Assembly (NCBI GenBank): GCA_036321105.1 | Contig: JAYEPQ010000005.1 | Location: forward strand, 45,350,529 to 45,414,528 | From: Dracaena cambodiana | Taxonomy: Eukaryota; Streptophyta; Magnoliopsida; Asparagales; Asparagaceae | DNA length: 64,000 bases | Direction: 5' to 3' | Part shown: piece by piece, positions 33,285-44,284 of the stretch | Numbering within the stretch: position 1 is the first letter of the stretch | Layout of the letters: each line of letters opens with the position of its first letter | Program-made: the position numbers and the translations under genes | The notes under the pieces: generated by a model | Told to the model about the DNA's origin: nothing | The model's input: the letters and a program-made list of their open reading frames with translations, nothing else | Databases searched by the model: none

Positions 33285-33831
33285 AAATCTCTTGTCACGT
33301 TAAGATTTCATATCTGACAACAAAACTTTTCTCGTTATTTTTTCTCCAGTAGAGCAAGTGACACTCCAAAATATTTGTCAAGTTAAAATCATACCTCTGA
33401 CATCATATTCAAAATCAAATGAGATAAAATCGGATTAAATCTCCTGTCATGTTAAGCTTTCACCTCTGACAGAAAAGAAAACTCATACTTGATCAAGTCT
33501 GATATTACATCTTCTGATGAACTTGTTTTTTGATATCGTTAAGTTAAAAATTACTTCTGATGAAAATCATCTCCCTATCAAGTTAATAGTTACCTCTGAT
33601 AGTCCGATTCCAAAGCTAAATACGTTAACCGTCACCTCTATTTAGTCAGCTTGCTCCTATCACGACCAGATCCTCTGAATAGGTTGAGCTCCAAGACACG
33701 TTTAATGTCACCTCTGTCTTTCCCTGATCCGTTATACTAGATGTCACTGAACGATTAAGATTCGAATGAGCACGCTAATATGATACCTCTGCTTGGCCTA
33801 AAATAAACATGTAAACATCATAGCTCTGTTT
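33285..33831 (+). repeat. Hairpin array in F, left part
   Basis: About ten units have the core GTTAANNNTNACCTC between complementary arms. Examples are TTGTCA/TGACAA (33292-33320), CTGTCA/TGACAG near 33445-33475, CTATCA/TGATAG near 33574-33602, CTAAATA/TATTTAG (33616-33645) and AAGACA/TGTCTT near 33693-33720. G is inserted in one unit, and the array resumes at 39525. Confidence 0.85.
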
Positions 33832-34481
33832 TGTACGCCCGAAAATTGAATCTTTGATTCCATTGCAATATTATTTGAATTACAACGAATTGAGATTACA
33901 AAATAATCCGAGTAATTACAAGAACGGGAATATTAATTTATTCCCTTTCTTATGTGGGTTCGGGTGGCGGTGGAGTCTCGTTGATGCCTCCGTTGACCGT
34001 CCGACTGGAAGAGATGGCTCTGCTCCGCTTCTCAATTTTCCGAGCTCGCCCGAAATCTTCCCAAAGTCCAAGAATCCAAAAGTCCTCTCTCCGGTTTAAT
34101 TTCTGCATTTTATAGACCGAAGAGACTTGAAATCCGGCTCGATTCCTCCTGAAAAAGTGAATCACGGGATATCAGGAAAATAAAATAGGAAATAAAACAA
34201 CGAAAAACAACGAAAAACAACCCACGGGTGGCAACCCGCGGGATCGCCCCCGCGGGTTGCCACCCGCGGGAATCCTCCCGCGGGTGGCAACCTGCGGGGG
34301 CTCCCGCGGGTTGCAACCCGCAGGAGAATGTTGCCCCGCGGGTGCTCCCGCGGGTTGCATCCCGCGGGGGCTCCCGCGGGTTGCAACCCGCGAGTGCTCC
34401 CGCGAGTGCTCCCGCGGGATGCAACCCGCGGGTGTGCCCACCTAGCAAATTTAGATTTTTTTTTTTTTTTTGGTATCTACA
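33832..34481 (-). repeat. Element G 3' LTR
   Basis: It is 650 bp, while its partner is 502 bp. Almost all the difference lies in the CCCGCGGG palindrome field (34215-34440). A TATAAA-type promoter (read on the minus strand) lies near 34112. Confidence 0.93.
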
Positions 34482-34497
34482 TAACCCCCTCCAAAGT
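34482..34497 (-). other. Element G polypurine tract
   Basis: The minus strand reads ACTTTGGAGGGGGTTA, directly upstream of the 3' LTR. Confidence 0.8.
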
Positions 34498-34599
34498 TTT
34501 TGAAGTTCTGTATTGAACCGTACTGAATTTCGAAATACTTTGGATTTTTTAATTTTGGTTATAGACCTTTTAAAAGATTTGGTCGATATGGATAACTGT

Positions 34600-35225
34600 T
34601 AATATATTTATTTATTCCATAACAAGCAGAGGTATGATTTTAACGTACTCATTAGAGGACAAGCAGAGGTATAATGTTAACGTGCTTATTTTAGGTCAAG
34701 CAGAGGTATAATATTAACGTGTTTATTTTAATCCTAACCGTTCAGTGACATCTAGTATGACGAATCAGGAAAAGACAGAGGTGACATTAAACGTGTCTTG
34801 GAGCTTAACCTATTCAGAGGATCTGGTCGTGATAGGGACAAGCTAACTAAACAGAGGTGATGGTTAACGTGTTTAGTTTTGGAATCGGACTATCAGAGGT
34901 AACTGTTAACTTGATAGGGAGATGATTTTCTTCAGAGGTGATTTTCAACTTAACGATATCAAAAGCACGTTCATCAGAGGTTGTAATGCTGGACTTGATG
35001 AAGTGTGAATTTTCTTTTCTGTCAGAGGTGAAATCTTAACGTGACAGGGGATCGATTTAATTAGGATTTTATCTCTTTTGATTTTGAATTATGATGTCAG
35101 AGGTATGATTTTAACTTGACAAATATTTTGGAGTGTCGCTTGCTCTGTTAGAGCAAAATGACAAGAAAAGTTTTGCTGTCAAAGGTGAAATCTTAACGTG
35201 ACAGGAGATTTATCTGATTAGGATT
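34600..35225 (-). repeat. Hairpin array in G
   Basis: About a dozen units appear on this strand as arm, AGAGGT, 4-6 bases, TTAACNT, arm. Arms include AAGCA/TGCTT (three units), AAGACA/TGTCTT, CTAAACA/TGTTTAG (34847-34876), CTATCA/TGATAG, TTCATCA/TGATGAA, CTGTCA/TGACAG and TGTCA/TGACA. Core bases are conserved; arm sequence is not, but pairing is. Confidence 0.88.
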
Positions 35226-35600
35226 TTTAGCAAACCCCCAGCTATCAACGAGTTTGATTTGCCTTTACCAACTACCATTTGAGTCGGGCTAGCCATGCTA
35301 TTCCCCTCAGCATGGTGAGTTGTCAAGGATTTCGTTTGGGTTTAAATACCAAACTTTTCCTCTTCCCTTTGCCTTAGCAGCTTAGGGCAGTGATGTATTC
35401 TTATATTCGGATAAGAATACTGTTGTGACAGATTTGTCGTGGGATTTTTAGCAAACCCCCAGCTATCAACGGGTTTGATTTTGCCTTTACCAACTACCGT
35501 TTGAGTTGGGCTAGCCATGCTATTCCCCTCAGCATGGTGAGTTGTCAAGGATTTCGTTTGGGCTTAAATACCAAACTTTTCCTCTTCCCTTTGCCTTACC
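35226..35600 (-). repeat. Two copies of the 220-bp block in G
   Basis: Each copy has a CAAACCC/GGGTTTG-type hairpin around CAGCTATCAAC, a CCATGCT/AGCATGG hairpin, and TGACAGATTTGTCG. The first also has a 10-bp perfect hairpin GTATTCTTAT/ATAAGAATAC (35395-35420). Confidence 0.8.
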
Positions 35601-36165
35601 AGCTTAGGGTGATTCATGCCTTTTACCCCCAGCATGGTGGGGTTGGCGAGAATTTTATTCTCTTCCCGTAGCCTTATCGGCGTTGGGTAATTCATACTTA
35701 TTACCCCCAGTACGGTGGGGTTGGCGAGAAATTTATTCTCTTCCCGTAGCCTTGTCGGCGTTGGGTGATTCATTTTTTTTTACCCCCAGTATGATGGGGT
35801 TGGCGAGAAATTTATTCTCTCCTCGTAGCCTTGTCGGCGTTGGGTGGTGGTTCATACTTATTACCCCCAGTATGATGGGGTTGGCGAGAAATTTATTCTC
35901 TTCCCGTAGCTTTAGCGGCGTTGGGCAATTCATACTTTTTACCCCCAGTATGGTGGGGTTGGCGAAAAATCTATTCTCTTCCTGTAGCTTTAGCGGCGTT
36001 GGGTAATTCATACTTTTTACCCCCAGTATGGTGGGGTTGGCGAGAAATCTATTCTCTTCCCGTAGCTTTAGCGGCGTTGGGTGGTTCATACTTATTACCC
36101 CCAGTATGATGGGGTTGGCGAGAAATTTATTCTCTTCCCGTAGCCTTGTCGGCGTTAGGTGATTC
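35601..36165 (-). repeat. 78-bp tandem repeats in G
   Basis: About seven units of the family repeat (ACCCCCAGTATGGTGGGGTT, GGCGAGAAATTTATTCTC on this strand). They are homologous to those of B, C and F. Confidence 0.9.
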
Positions 36166-36238
36166 ATTTTTTTTCTTTTTTTTTTATTTTTTATTTATTT
36201 ATTTATTTTTATTTTTTTTGATGTTTTTTTCTTTTTTT

Positions 36239-36241
<3 letters not shown>

Positions 36242-36284
<43 letters not shown>
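36242..36284. repeat. (AT)n microsatellite in G
   Basis: About 21 AT dinucleotides lie between the T-rich tract and the post-gag spacer, where F and C have other A/T-rich slippery tracts. Confidence 0.95.
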
Positions 36285-36286
<2 letters not shown>

Positions 36287-36355
36287 GGATTTAAATTAAC
36301 CGCCTTGAGCCCATTTTTTGGGAATTGTTGTGAGCCCAAGTGGTACCTTTAGACC

Positions 36356-39049
36356 TCACACATTAAATGTGTCGGAGTTAGCTCTCCTTTTTTGTTCAGC
36401 TTTGAGCTGAACTGCTCCAGCGTCAATCAACGCTTGAATTTTATCTTTTAAGATAAAACAATTTTTTGTGGGGTGACCTACAATCCGATGGTACAGGCAG
36501 TAATTCGGATCGTTAGTTTTCCCTACTTCTTTAGGTCTCTTGCTCTCCGGCAATTTAAGCATCTTGCGTTTGCTGAGCAGATTGAACATAGTAGCAGTAT
36601 GTTCATCCTTGAATGAATACTGCTTTTGAAGTCTGGGCGACTTTGCTGTGTTGCTTGTAGTTGGCCATGGTTTCTGCTTCAGTGTACTTTTTACCGCCAT
36701 TGCCGTTATGTCTTTTCCTTTTGAATGGGAAAAATGGAATGGAGATTCGTTTGCACCGTCTCCGGTTGCAGACTGTTGCATTTCGAGACGTCGAAGTATT
36801 TCTTCGGCCTGTTCACCCTGCTTAAGCAGATCCTTCCATGATTTAGATTCGACCGAACCCATCTTGTCTAAGATATCAGTCAACAAGTTATGTCTGCAGG
36901 TTTCCACAAGCGTATCCTGCGTCATGCCATGTAGGCATCGAACGGAAAGTTCTCGGAACCGCTCGACATAAGTTTTGACCGTTTCGCCTTCTTCTTGCTT
37001 CGCTGCTAGCAAAGATAATATGGAGACTTCTGTATCATCTTCAAAGAATCGGGCTAGGAACTCACGTTCTACATCAGCCCAAGATTTAATTGTTCCCTGG
37101 GGAAGTTGCATAAACCAGGTAAATGCGGGCCCCCGTAAAGTGCTCGCAAATATCCTAGTCATAGTTGGATCATTCCCCATGAGATGTCCTGTCTGTGAGA
37201 GGAAATAGAAGATGTGTTGCTGCTGCGAACCTTTACCGTCGAATGATTGAAGATTCAACGGTTTATATTTTGCAGGATAGGGTACGGTCTCCTATTCTAT
37301 GGGATATGGACGGACTACCCCCACCTCTTGTAGCTTTTTGCGATGAAGAAGAGCTTGTAATTGGTTCTCCATCTTCTCTATTTTCTCTGCTTGAGGATTG
37401 ATGATAACTTTCACTTCCTCTTCCTCTCTTGAATGAGGAGGCACTTCTTCATCTTCGTCTTCGCTGTCTTCATTTATTTGGACATGCCGTTTTCCTTTCT
37501 GCCGACTAGAAATGGACGGCGATGATTGGTTCTTTCTAGTTTGAGCCAGCAACTCAATCAAAAGTTGTTTCATTTCTTCTATGGTCTCTTCTTGCTGTTC
37601 GAGACATTTTACTTGTCTCTCAAGCCTTTCAGAGACTTCTTCTAGAAGCGCGCCCTCTGGTTCGATAGAAACTCCTTTCGATCCTGGAGTGATTTCCTTA
37701 TCCGAAGGGTTGTTTCCGACCACCTTTTTGCCTTTATTAACTATATTTGATGAGGCAGCAGGTAGATCGGTTCCAGAGTACGCCTTTTTCACCGACCGTA
37801 TTCTTTTGGATTCGGTGATCCACTCAAAAACTGATCGTTTCAAATTGCACTGGCAGTTTGATAGAACAGTTGAGATCAGCTGTTCGCATTGGCAGTGAGG
37901 AACATTTTATGAGGAGTTCTTCTTCCAATTGAGATATTCTCTCAAGTCTTGAGATACTTCTTTATCTCTATTTGCAACCTGACGCCGCTTGCGTCGCAGA
38001 CTTGGTTCATAATACTGAAGAGTTTGCAATATTTCAGGGTTGGGCTCTTTTCCCGAATCAGATTGTTCTCCAACCCTTCTGCGGATTCTTCTGGAGTGTG
38101 TGCTGGCCTGCGCAGTTGTACGGGCCTCGCACGCATCTGACTTGTTCTTCGGGATTTGGAGGATTCTGTCATGAATATGTTCATCCGAAGAGAAATTTGA
38201 AGACCTATCTTCAGGTGAGTTCATGAGCACATCTTTATATTTGTTTGTAGAGGAACGGGATGGTACACCTGAGAGAGTAACCAAAAAGTTAGATGTGCGC
38301 TGTGTGCTTACTGCGCGTGTGCCCGAATAGACACCAGAACCAACTCTTGATTTTTCCTGTGGAGTGCAACCCACGGGTTGCAACCTGAGGTGTGCAACCC
38401 ACGGTTGGAACTGTGGGTTTGCACCCGCGGTTGCAACCGCGGGGTTGCACCCGCGGGGTGCAACCCGCGGTTGGAACCGCGGGTTTCCACCCGCGGTTGC
38501 AACCTCGGGGTTGCCCTCGTGCGGTGCAACTCGCACTTCTGCTTGCGGATTTTTATTTTTGGAATTTTTCTTCTTTGATGTTTCCTGATCTGGATTTTCT
38601 GACCGCAATTTTCCAGAGGCACTGTTGAGGCGGGCCCGCTGGGCCTTACGCCTCAGGTTTCTCTTCTGAGAGCGGGTCAGGGACTGGTTTGACTTTTGGC
38701 TTGACTTTGGAATGGGCGATAACGCCGTATTCTTGACAGACGATGACGTCCTGTCAGTTCGAACGGGCGATGACGCCTCATAAATTCTCATAGGCGATGA
38801 CGCCTTTCCGGTGGGCGATGACGCCTCACCTTTTTTCATCGTCACCCGGCGATGACGCCTAGGCTCCGAATCAGAAGAAGAAAGAAATTCTTCGTATTTT
38901 TGCTGGTCAACTTCTATGACCAGCGTCTCAACCATTGAGCCAATCGGCACCCGGTCGGACTGCGCCACCAGATTCTCTGTGGTAAACAGAGGGGCTCCCA
39001 CTGTGGTCGCCAGTTCTTGTACGCCCAAAAATTGAATCTTTGATTCCAT
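36356..39049 (-). pseudogene. Element G gag (two nonsense changes, otherwise open)
   Basis: The ATG at 39049 lies in the 5' LTR, and the frame crosses the primer site (QELATTVG). Order: N-terminal domain (NLVAQSDRVPIGSMVETLVI), Ser-Pro repeats with GGCG hairpins, basic SLTRSQKRNLRRKAQRARLN, a repeat part from the CCCGCGGG field, a middle basic region, an acidic EDSEDEDEEVPPHSREEEE stretch, the capsid domain (SFDGKGSQQQHIFYF, GPAFTWFMQLPQGTIKSWAD, VRCLHGMTQDTLVETCRHNL), and the C-terminal DPNYCLYHRIVGHPTKNC region. A TAA near 37905 fits CAA to TAA and a TAG near 37290 fits TGG to TAG. About 900 residues; no protease follows. Confidence 0.88.
38998..39014 (-). other. Element G primer binding site
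   Basis: The minus strand reads TGGCGACCACAGTGGGAG, a few bases after the LTR. It is the family site and resembles the tRNA-Arg type used by H, with several mismatches. It is translated as part of gag. Confidence 0.65.
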
Positions 39050-39519
39050 TGCAAAATTATTTGAATTACAATGAATTGAGATTACAAAATAATCCGAGTA
39101 ATTACAAGAACGGGAATATTAATTTATTCCCTTTTTTATTTGGGTTCGGGTGGCGGTGAAGTCTAGTTGATGCCTCCGTTGACCGTCTGACTGGAAAAGA
39201 TGGCTCTGCTCCGCTTCTCAATTTTTCGAGCTCGCCGAAATCTTCCCAAAGTCCAAGAATCCAAAAGTCCTCTCTCCGGTTTAATTTCTGCATTTTATAG
39301 ACCGAAGAGACTTGAAATCCGGCTCGATTCCTCCTGAAAAAGCGGATCACGGGATATCAGGAAAATAAAATAGGAAATAAAACAACGGAAAACAACGAAA
39401 AACAACCCGCGGGTGGCAACCCGCTTGGTGCTCCCGCGGGGGTTGAACCCGCGGGTGCAACCCGCGGGTGTGCCTACTTAGCAAATTTAGATTTTTTTTT
39501 TTTTTTTTTGGTATCGACA
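39018..39519 (-). repeat. Element G 5' LTR
   Basis: It is 502 bp, with only a short CCCGCGGG field (39405-39475). Otherwise it is nearly identical to the 3' LTR. Confidence 0.93.
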
Positions 39520-39524
39520 TGTTT

Positions 39525-39766
39525 GTCACCCAACGAGTACGTTAACATCATATTTTTACTTGTCATCTAATGAGCACGTTAAAATTATACATCTACTTGT
39601 TATTAAATAATTGAATAAGCATGTTAACGTCAGATCTCTACTCATATTCTGCGAAATATGTTAACAATTATCTCTGTCTACCAAATCCTTTAAAACGTCT
39701 GATAGCCAAAAGTAAAAGATCCAAAGTGTTTCGAAATTCCGTGCGACTTAATACAGAACTTCGAAA
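39525..39766 (+). repeat. Hairpin array in F, right part
   Basis: Decayed units (GAGCACGTTAAAATTATAC, ATCTACTTGT and similar) continue the array interrupted by G. The segment ends at the polypurine tract ACTTTAGAGGGGGTTA (39767-39782). Confidence 0.7.
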
Positions 39767-39782
39767 ACTTTAGAGGGGGTTA

Positions 39783-40396
39783 TGTAGACATCTGAAAAAA
39801 AAATCTTTGGAAAAATTCCCCCGTGAGTGGGCCCCGCGGGAATTCCTCCCGTGGGTGCCCACCCACGGGAAGAATCCCGCAGGACACCCGCGGGATTTCT
39901 CCCGCGGGTGCACACCCGCGGGAGGCTCCCGCGGGTTGCCTCCCGCGGGAGCGATCCCGCGAGTGCCTCCCGCGGGAGCAATTCCGCGGGTGGGCACCCG
40001 CGAGAGCGATCCCGCAGCTGCCAACCCGCGGGTTATTTTCTGCTTGTTTCCGTTGTTTATTTGGCTGATATCTCGTGATCCGATTTTTCAGGGAGGATTC
40101 GAGCCGGATTTTGAGCTAATTCGGTCTATAAAAGACAGGAATTGAGTCAGAGAAGGGACTTTTGGACGATTTTGGGCGAGCTCGTGAAATCAAGGAGCAG
40201 AGCAGAGCCATCCAGTTCCTGATCAGACGATCAACGGAGTGCACCAGCGAGGCTCCATCGCCACCCGAGCCCACATCAAAAAGGGAATAAATTAATATTC
40301 CCGTTCTTATTATTCTTCAATTTTTGTAATTCTCAATTTTCTTTTGTAATCAAATAATTTTGTAATGGAAGGAGAAATCTAATTTTTGTGCAAACA
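39783..40396 (+). repeat. Element F 3' LTR
   Basis: It is 614 bp, starts TGTAGACATCTG and ends GCAAACA. CCCGCGGG palindromes fill 39825-40035 and a TATA box stands at 40127-40133. Confidence 0.93.
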
Positions 40397-40401
40397 GGGT
40401 T

Positions 40402-41301
40402 GGCGATAGTTTTACTCTCATCCCGTTGCCTTTGTAATATTGGGCAACAGAATTATTATACATGTATTCGTATATATTTACTTATTTTTTCACTTTTTTC
40501 ATTTTCTCTTTTTTTTCTTTTTCCTTTTTTCTTTTTTCCTTTTTGCTTTTTTTTTGAATTTTTTTGGCAGGCATTTTGCCATCTAATTTTGCAGATTACA
40601 TTTTCAGACACCTTTTCCTGTTCAGGTCTCAACTAGATTACATTTGTATCGATGATTGTCTGAATTTTATCTTTCAGAACATAACAATAATTAGTTGGGT
40701 GCCCAATATTTTGATGGTAGAGGCAATATTTAGAATCATCTGTTTTTCCAGTTTCCTCTGACTTCTGATTTTCGGATAATCTGAGCATCCCCTTTTTATT
40801 CAGTAAGTAAAAAATTGTGACTGCTTGTTAATATTTAAAATCATATGTCTGTTGCGATCTAGAAGAATCTCGATTATTCTATGATTTTTTGTTTGCAGCA
40901 GGTTTGCTAGTCATTGCCTCATTTCCCTTAGAATGTGATGATTGTAACTGTAGTTGATTCATGGTCATCCTCCTTTGGGCATGGTATTCATTGATACGTT
41001 AGATTATATCCTCTACTTACTGCCCTTATTTGACTAGATCCTTCCAGATTTTAGATTCTATTGCTCCCATTTTAACCAATATCCTGATCTAGAGATTGTG
41101 TTTGCAAGTCTCCACCAATGTTTCATGCATCATGCCATGTGGGCATCGCACTGACATTTTGCGGAAACGCTCAATAAAGTTTTTAACCATCTCTTCTTCT
41201 TTTTTCTTGTTTGCTAGAAAAGAGTGGATAGATACTTCAGTATTGTCTTCAAAGAAGCGGGTTAGAAACTCTCTTTCCATGACAGACCAAGTATTGATAG
41301 T
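40402..41301 (-). pseudogene. Element A gag, C-terminal half (heavily decayed)
   Basis: On the minus strand from 41301 the capsid part reads MEREFLTRFFEDNTEVSIHS, FIERFRKMSVRCPHGMMHET and LVETCKHNL. Many stops follow, with still recognisable YCLYHQNIGHPTNYC and LKDKIQ segments down to about 40640. The stretch 40402-40640 is T-rich and noncoding. B is inserted at 41302. Confidence 0.75.
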
Positions 41302-41792
41302 TGTTTGCTCAAAATATGAATTTCTCCTTCCATTGCAAAATTATTTGATTACAAAAGAAAATTGGGAATTACAAAAGAAAATTGAGGAATAACAAGAACG
41401 GGAATATTAATTTATTCCCTTATTAATGTAGTTTCGGGTGGCGATGGAGTCTCGCTGGTGCACTCCGTTGACCGTCTGACCGGAAAGGGGATGGATCTGC
41501 TCCGCTCCTTGATTTCACGAGCTCGCCCAAAATCATCCCAAAAGTTCTTTATCTGGACTTAATTTCTGTCTTTTATAGACCGAATTAGCTCGAAATCCGG
41601 CTTGAATCCTCCCTGAAAAATCGGATCACGAGATATCAGCCAAATAAACAACGGAAACAGGCGGAAAACAACCCGCGGATGCCCACCCGCAGGAGGAACT
41701 CCCACGGGTGTGCGGGTGGGCACCCGCGGAAGGAATTCCCGTGGGCCCACCCGCGGGGGAATTTCCCCCAATTTTTTTTTCAGGTGTCTATA
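41302..41792 (-). repeat. Element B 3' LTR
   Basis: It starts TGTTTGCTC on the plus strand and has a short CCCGCGGG field (41665-41770). The right boundary is set by the polypurine tract complement TAACCCTCTCC (41793-41806). It is 491 bp against 578 bp for the partner. Confidence 0.88.
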
Positions 41793-41879
41793 TAACCCTC
41801 TCCAAAGTTTTCGAAATTCTGTATTAAGTCGCATGGAATTTCGAAACACTTTGGATTCTTTACTTTTGGCTATCAGACG

Positions 41880-42600
41880 TTTTAAAAGATTTGGTAGACA
41901 GAGATAATTGTTAACATATTTTACGGAATATGAGTGGAGATATGACGTTAACATGCTTATTCAATTATTTAATAACAAGTAGAGGTATGATTTTAACGTG
42001 TTCATTAGATGACAAGTAAAAATATGATGTTAACGTACTCGTTGAGTGACAAGCCGAGGTATGATGTTAACATGCTTATTTTAGGCCAAGCAGAGGTATC
42101 ATGTTAACGTGCTCATTAGATTCCTAATCGTTCAGTGATATCTAGTATGACGGATCAGGAAAAGATAGAGGTGACATTAAACGTGTCTTGGAGCTCAACC
42201 TATTCAGAAGATCTAGTCGTGATAGGAACAAGCTGACTTAAAAGAGGTGACGATTAACGTATTTAGCCTTGGAATCGGACTATCAGAGATAACTGTTAAC
42301 TTGATAGGGAAATGATTTTCATCAGAGGTAATTTTTAACTTAACGATATAAAAAATAAATTCATCAGAAACTGTAATATAGGACTTGATGAAGTATGAGT
42401 TTTCTTTTCTGTCAGAGGTGAAAACTTAACATGACAGGAGATTTAATTGGATTTTGTCTCATTTGATTTTGAATTATGATGTCAGAGATATGATTTTAAC
42501 TTGATAAATATTTTGGAGTGTCACTTGTTCTGCTGGAGAAAAATAACAAGAAAAGTTTTGTTGTCAGAAGTAAAATCTTAACGTGACAAGAGATTTATCT
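41880..42600 (-). repeat. Hairpin array in B
   Basis: The same succession of units as in G and C: AAGCA/TGCT-type units, AAGATA/TGTCTT (decayed), CTATCA/TGATAG and CTGTCA/TGACAG. Several arms carry mismatches. Confidence 0.8.
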
Positions 42601-43200
42601 GGTTAGCATTTTTAGCAAACCCCAAACTATCAACGGATTTGATTAGCGTTTACCAACTACCGTTTGAGTCGGGCTAGCCATACTATTCCCCTCAGTATGG
42701 TGAGTTGTCGAGAATTTTGTTTGGGCTTAAATGCCAAACTTTTCCACTTCCCTTTGCCTTAGCGGCTTAGGGCAACGATTTATCTTTATATTCGAATAAA
42801 TATACTATTGTGACAGATTTGTCATGAAATTTTTAGCAAACCCCCAGCTATTAACGGATTTGATTAGCCATTACCAACTACCGCTTGAGTTGGGCTAGCC
42901 ATGCTATTTCCCTCAGCATGGTGAGTTGTCGAGGATTTCATTTGGGCTTAAATACCAAATTTTTCCTCTTCCCTTTACCTTAGCAGCTCAGGGCAGTGAT
43001 GTGTCCTTATATTTGGATAAGAATACTGTTGTGACAGATTTGTCATAGGATTTTTAGCAAGCCCCCAGGTATCAACAGGTTTAATTTGCCTTTACCAATT
43101 ACCGTTTGAGTTGGGCTAGCCATACTCTTCCCTCGGCATGGAAAGTTGTCGAGAATTTTATTTGGGTTTTAAATGCCAAACTTTTTCTCTTCCTTTTGCC
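42601..43200 (-). repeat. Three copies of the 220-bp block in B
   Basis: Marked by CAGCTATYAACGGATTTGAT or its variants at about 42625, 42845 and 43065. The first copy has CCATACT/AGTATGG arms where the second has CCATGCT/AGCATGG. Confidence 0.8.
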
Positions 43201-43545
43201 TTAGCGACGTTGGACAATTCATACTTTTATCCCCCAGTATGAAGGGGTTGGCGAGAAACTGATTCTCTTCTCTTTGCCTTAACGGCGTTGGGTGATTCAT
43301 GCTTTTTACCCCCAGTATGGTGGGATTGGCGAGAAATTTATTCTCTTCCCTTTACCTTGACAGCGTTGGGTGATTCATACTTTTTACCCCAGCATGGTAG
43401 GGTTGGCAAGAAATTTATTCTCATCCCGTTACCTTGTCAGCGTTGGGTAGTTCATACTCTTTACCCCCAGTATGGTGAGGTTGGCGAGAAATTTATTCTC
43501 TTTCCATTACCTTGTCGGCGTTTGGTAGCTCATGCTTTTTTTTTG
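43201..43545 (-). repeat. 78-bp tandem repeats in B
   Basis: Four to five units with CCCCCAGTATGGTGGG and GGCGAGAAATTTATTCTC. The array ends next to the post-gag spacer (43550-43640). Confidence 0.85.
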
Positions 43546-43639
43546 GCAGGTTATGGGGGTTTAAATTAACCGCCCTGAACTCGTCTTTGGAGTTGTTGTG
43601 AGCACAAGTGGTACATTAGACCGCCCACATTAAATATGT

Positions 43640-44284
43640 CAGAGTTAGTTCTAGCTCCTTTTTTGTTCAGTTTTGAGCTAAACTGCTCCAGCGTCAATCA
43701 ACGCTTGAATTTTGTCTTTTAAAATAAAATAATTCTTTATAGGGTGACCTACAATCCGATAGTACAGGCAGTAATTTGGATCGTTAGTTTTCCCAACCTC
43801 TTCAGGCCTCTTACTCTCCGGCAATTTGAGCATCTTGCGTTTCTGAGCAGATTGAATATAGTAGCAGTATGCTCATCCTTAAACGAATACTGCTTTTGAA
43901 GCCTAGGGGACTTTGCTGTGTTGCTTATACTTGTCCATGCTTTCTACTTCGGGGTGATTTCTACCGCCATTGCCATTATATCTTTCCCTTTGAAAAGGGA
44001 AAAATGGAATAGAGGTTCATTTGTACTGCCTCCGGTTGCAGACTGTTGTTTTTCGAGGCGTCGAAATATATCTTCGGTCTGTTCACCCTGCTTAAGTAGA
44101 TCTTTCCATGATTTGGCTTCAACCGAGCCCATCTTATCTAGAACGTCGGTTAACAAATTATGCCTGCAAGTTTCCACCAGAGTGTCCTGCGTCATTCCAT
44201 GTGGGCATCGAACAGAAAGTTCTCAGAATCGCTCGATATAAGCTTTGACCTTCTCGCCTTCCTCTTGCTTTGCCGCTAGCAAGG
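43640..44284 (-). pseudogene. Element B gag, C-terminal part
   Basis: On the minus strand: MTQDTLVETCRHNLLTDVLD, KMGSVEAKSWKDLLKQGEQT, KQYSFKDEHTATIF-like and CYYRIVGHPIKNYF-like segments, with stops and a frameshift near 43850-43930. It joins 53547 through D. Confidence 0.75.

Larger units (their letters stand above)
33832..39519 (-). mobile_element. Element G: gag-only gypsy element, youngest-looking family member
   Basis: The LTRs are 33832-34481 (3') and 39018-39519 (5') and the TSD is a perfect TGTTT (33827-33831, 39520-39524). The interior holds primer site, a nearly intact gag, an AT microsatellite, 78-bp repeats, two 220-bp blocks, a hairpin array and a polypurine tract. It is 5688 bp with no polymerase. 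It is inserted in the hairpin array of its own relative F. Confidence 0.95.
23523..40396 (+). mobile_element. Element F: gag-only gypsy element, host of E and G
   Basis: The LTRs at 23523-24149 and 39783-40396 are flanked by a perfect TSD GGGTT (23518-23522, 40397-40401). Removing E and G leaves about 5.6 kb: LTR, primer site, gag, 78-bp repeats, 220-bp block, hairpin array, polypurine tract, LTR. No protease or polymerase is present, so it would need enzymes supplied in trans. It belongs to the same family as B, C and G. Confidence 0.93.

Noticed and set aside
36242..36284. AT repeat as a chromosomal fragile or matrix site
   Set aside because: A simple slippage repeat at a position where relatives have other A/T tracts.
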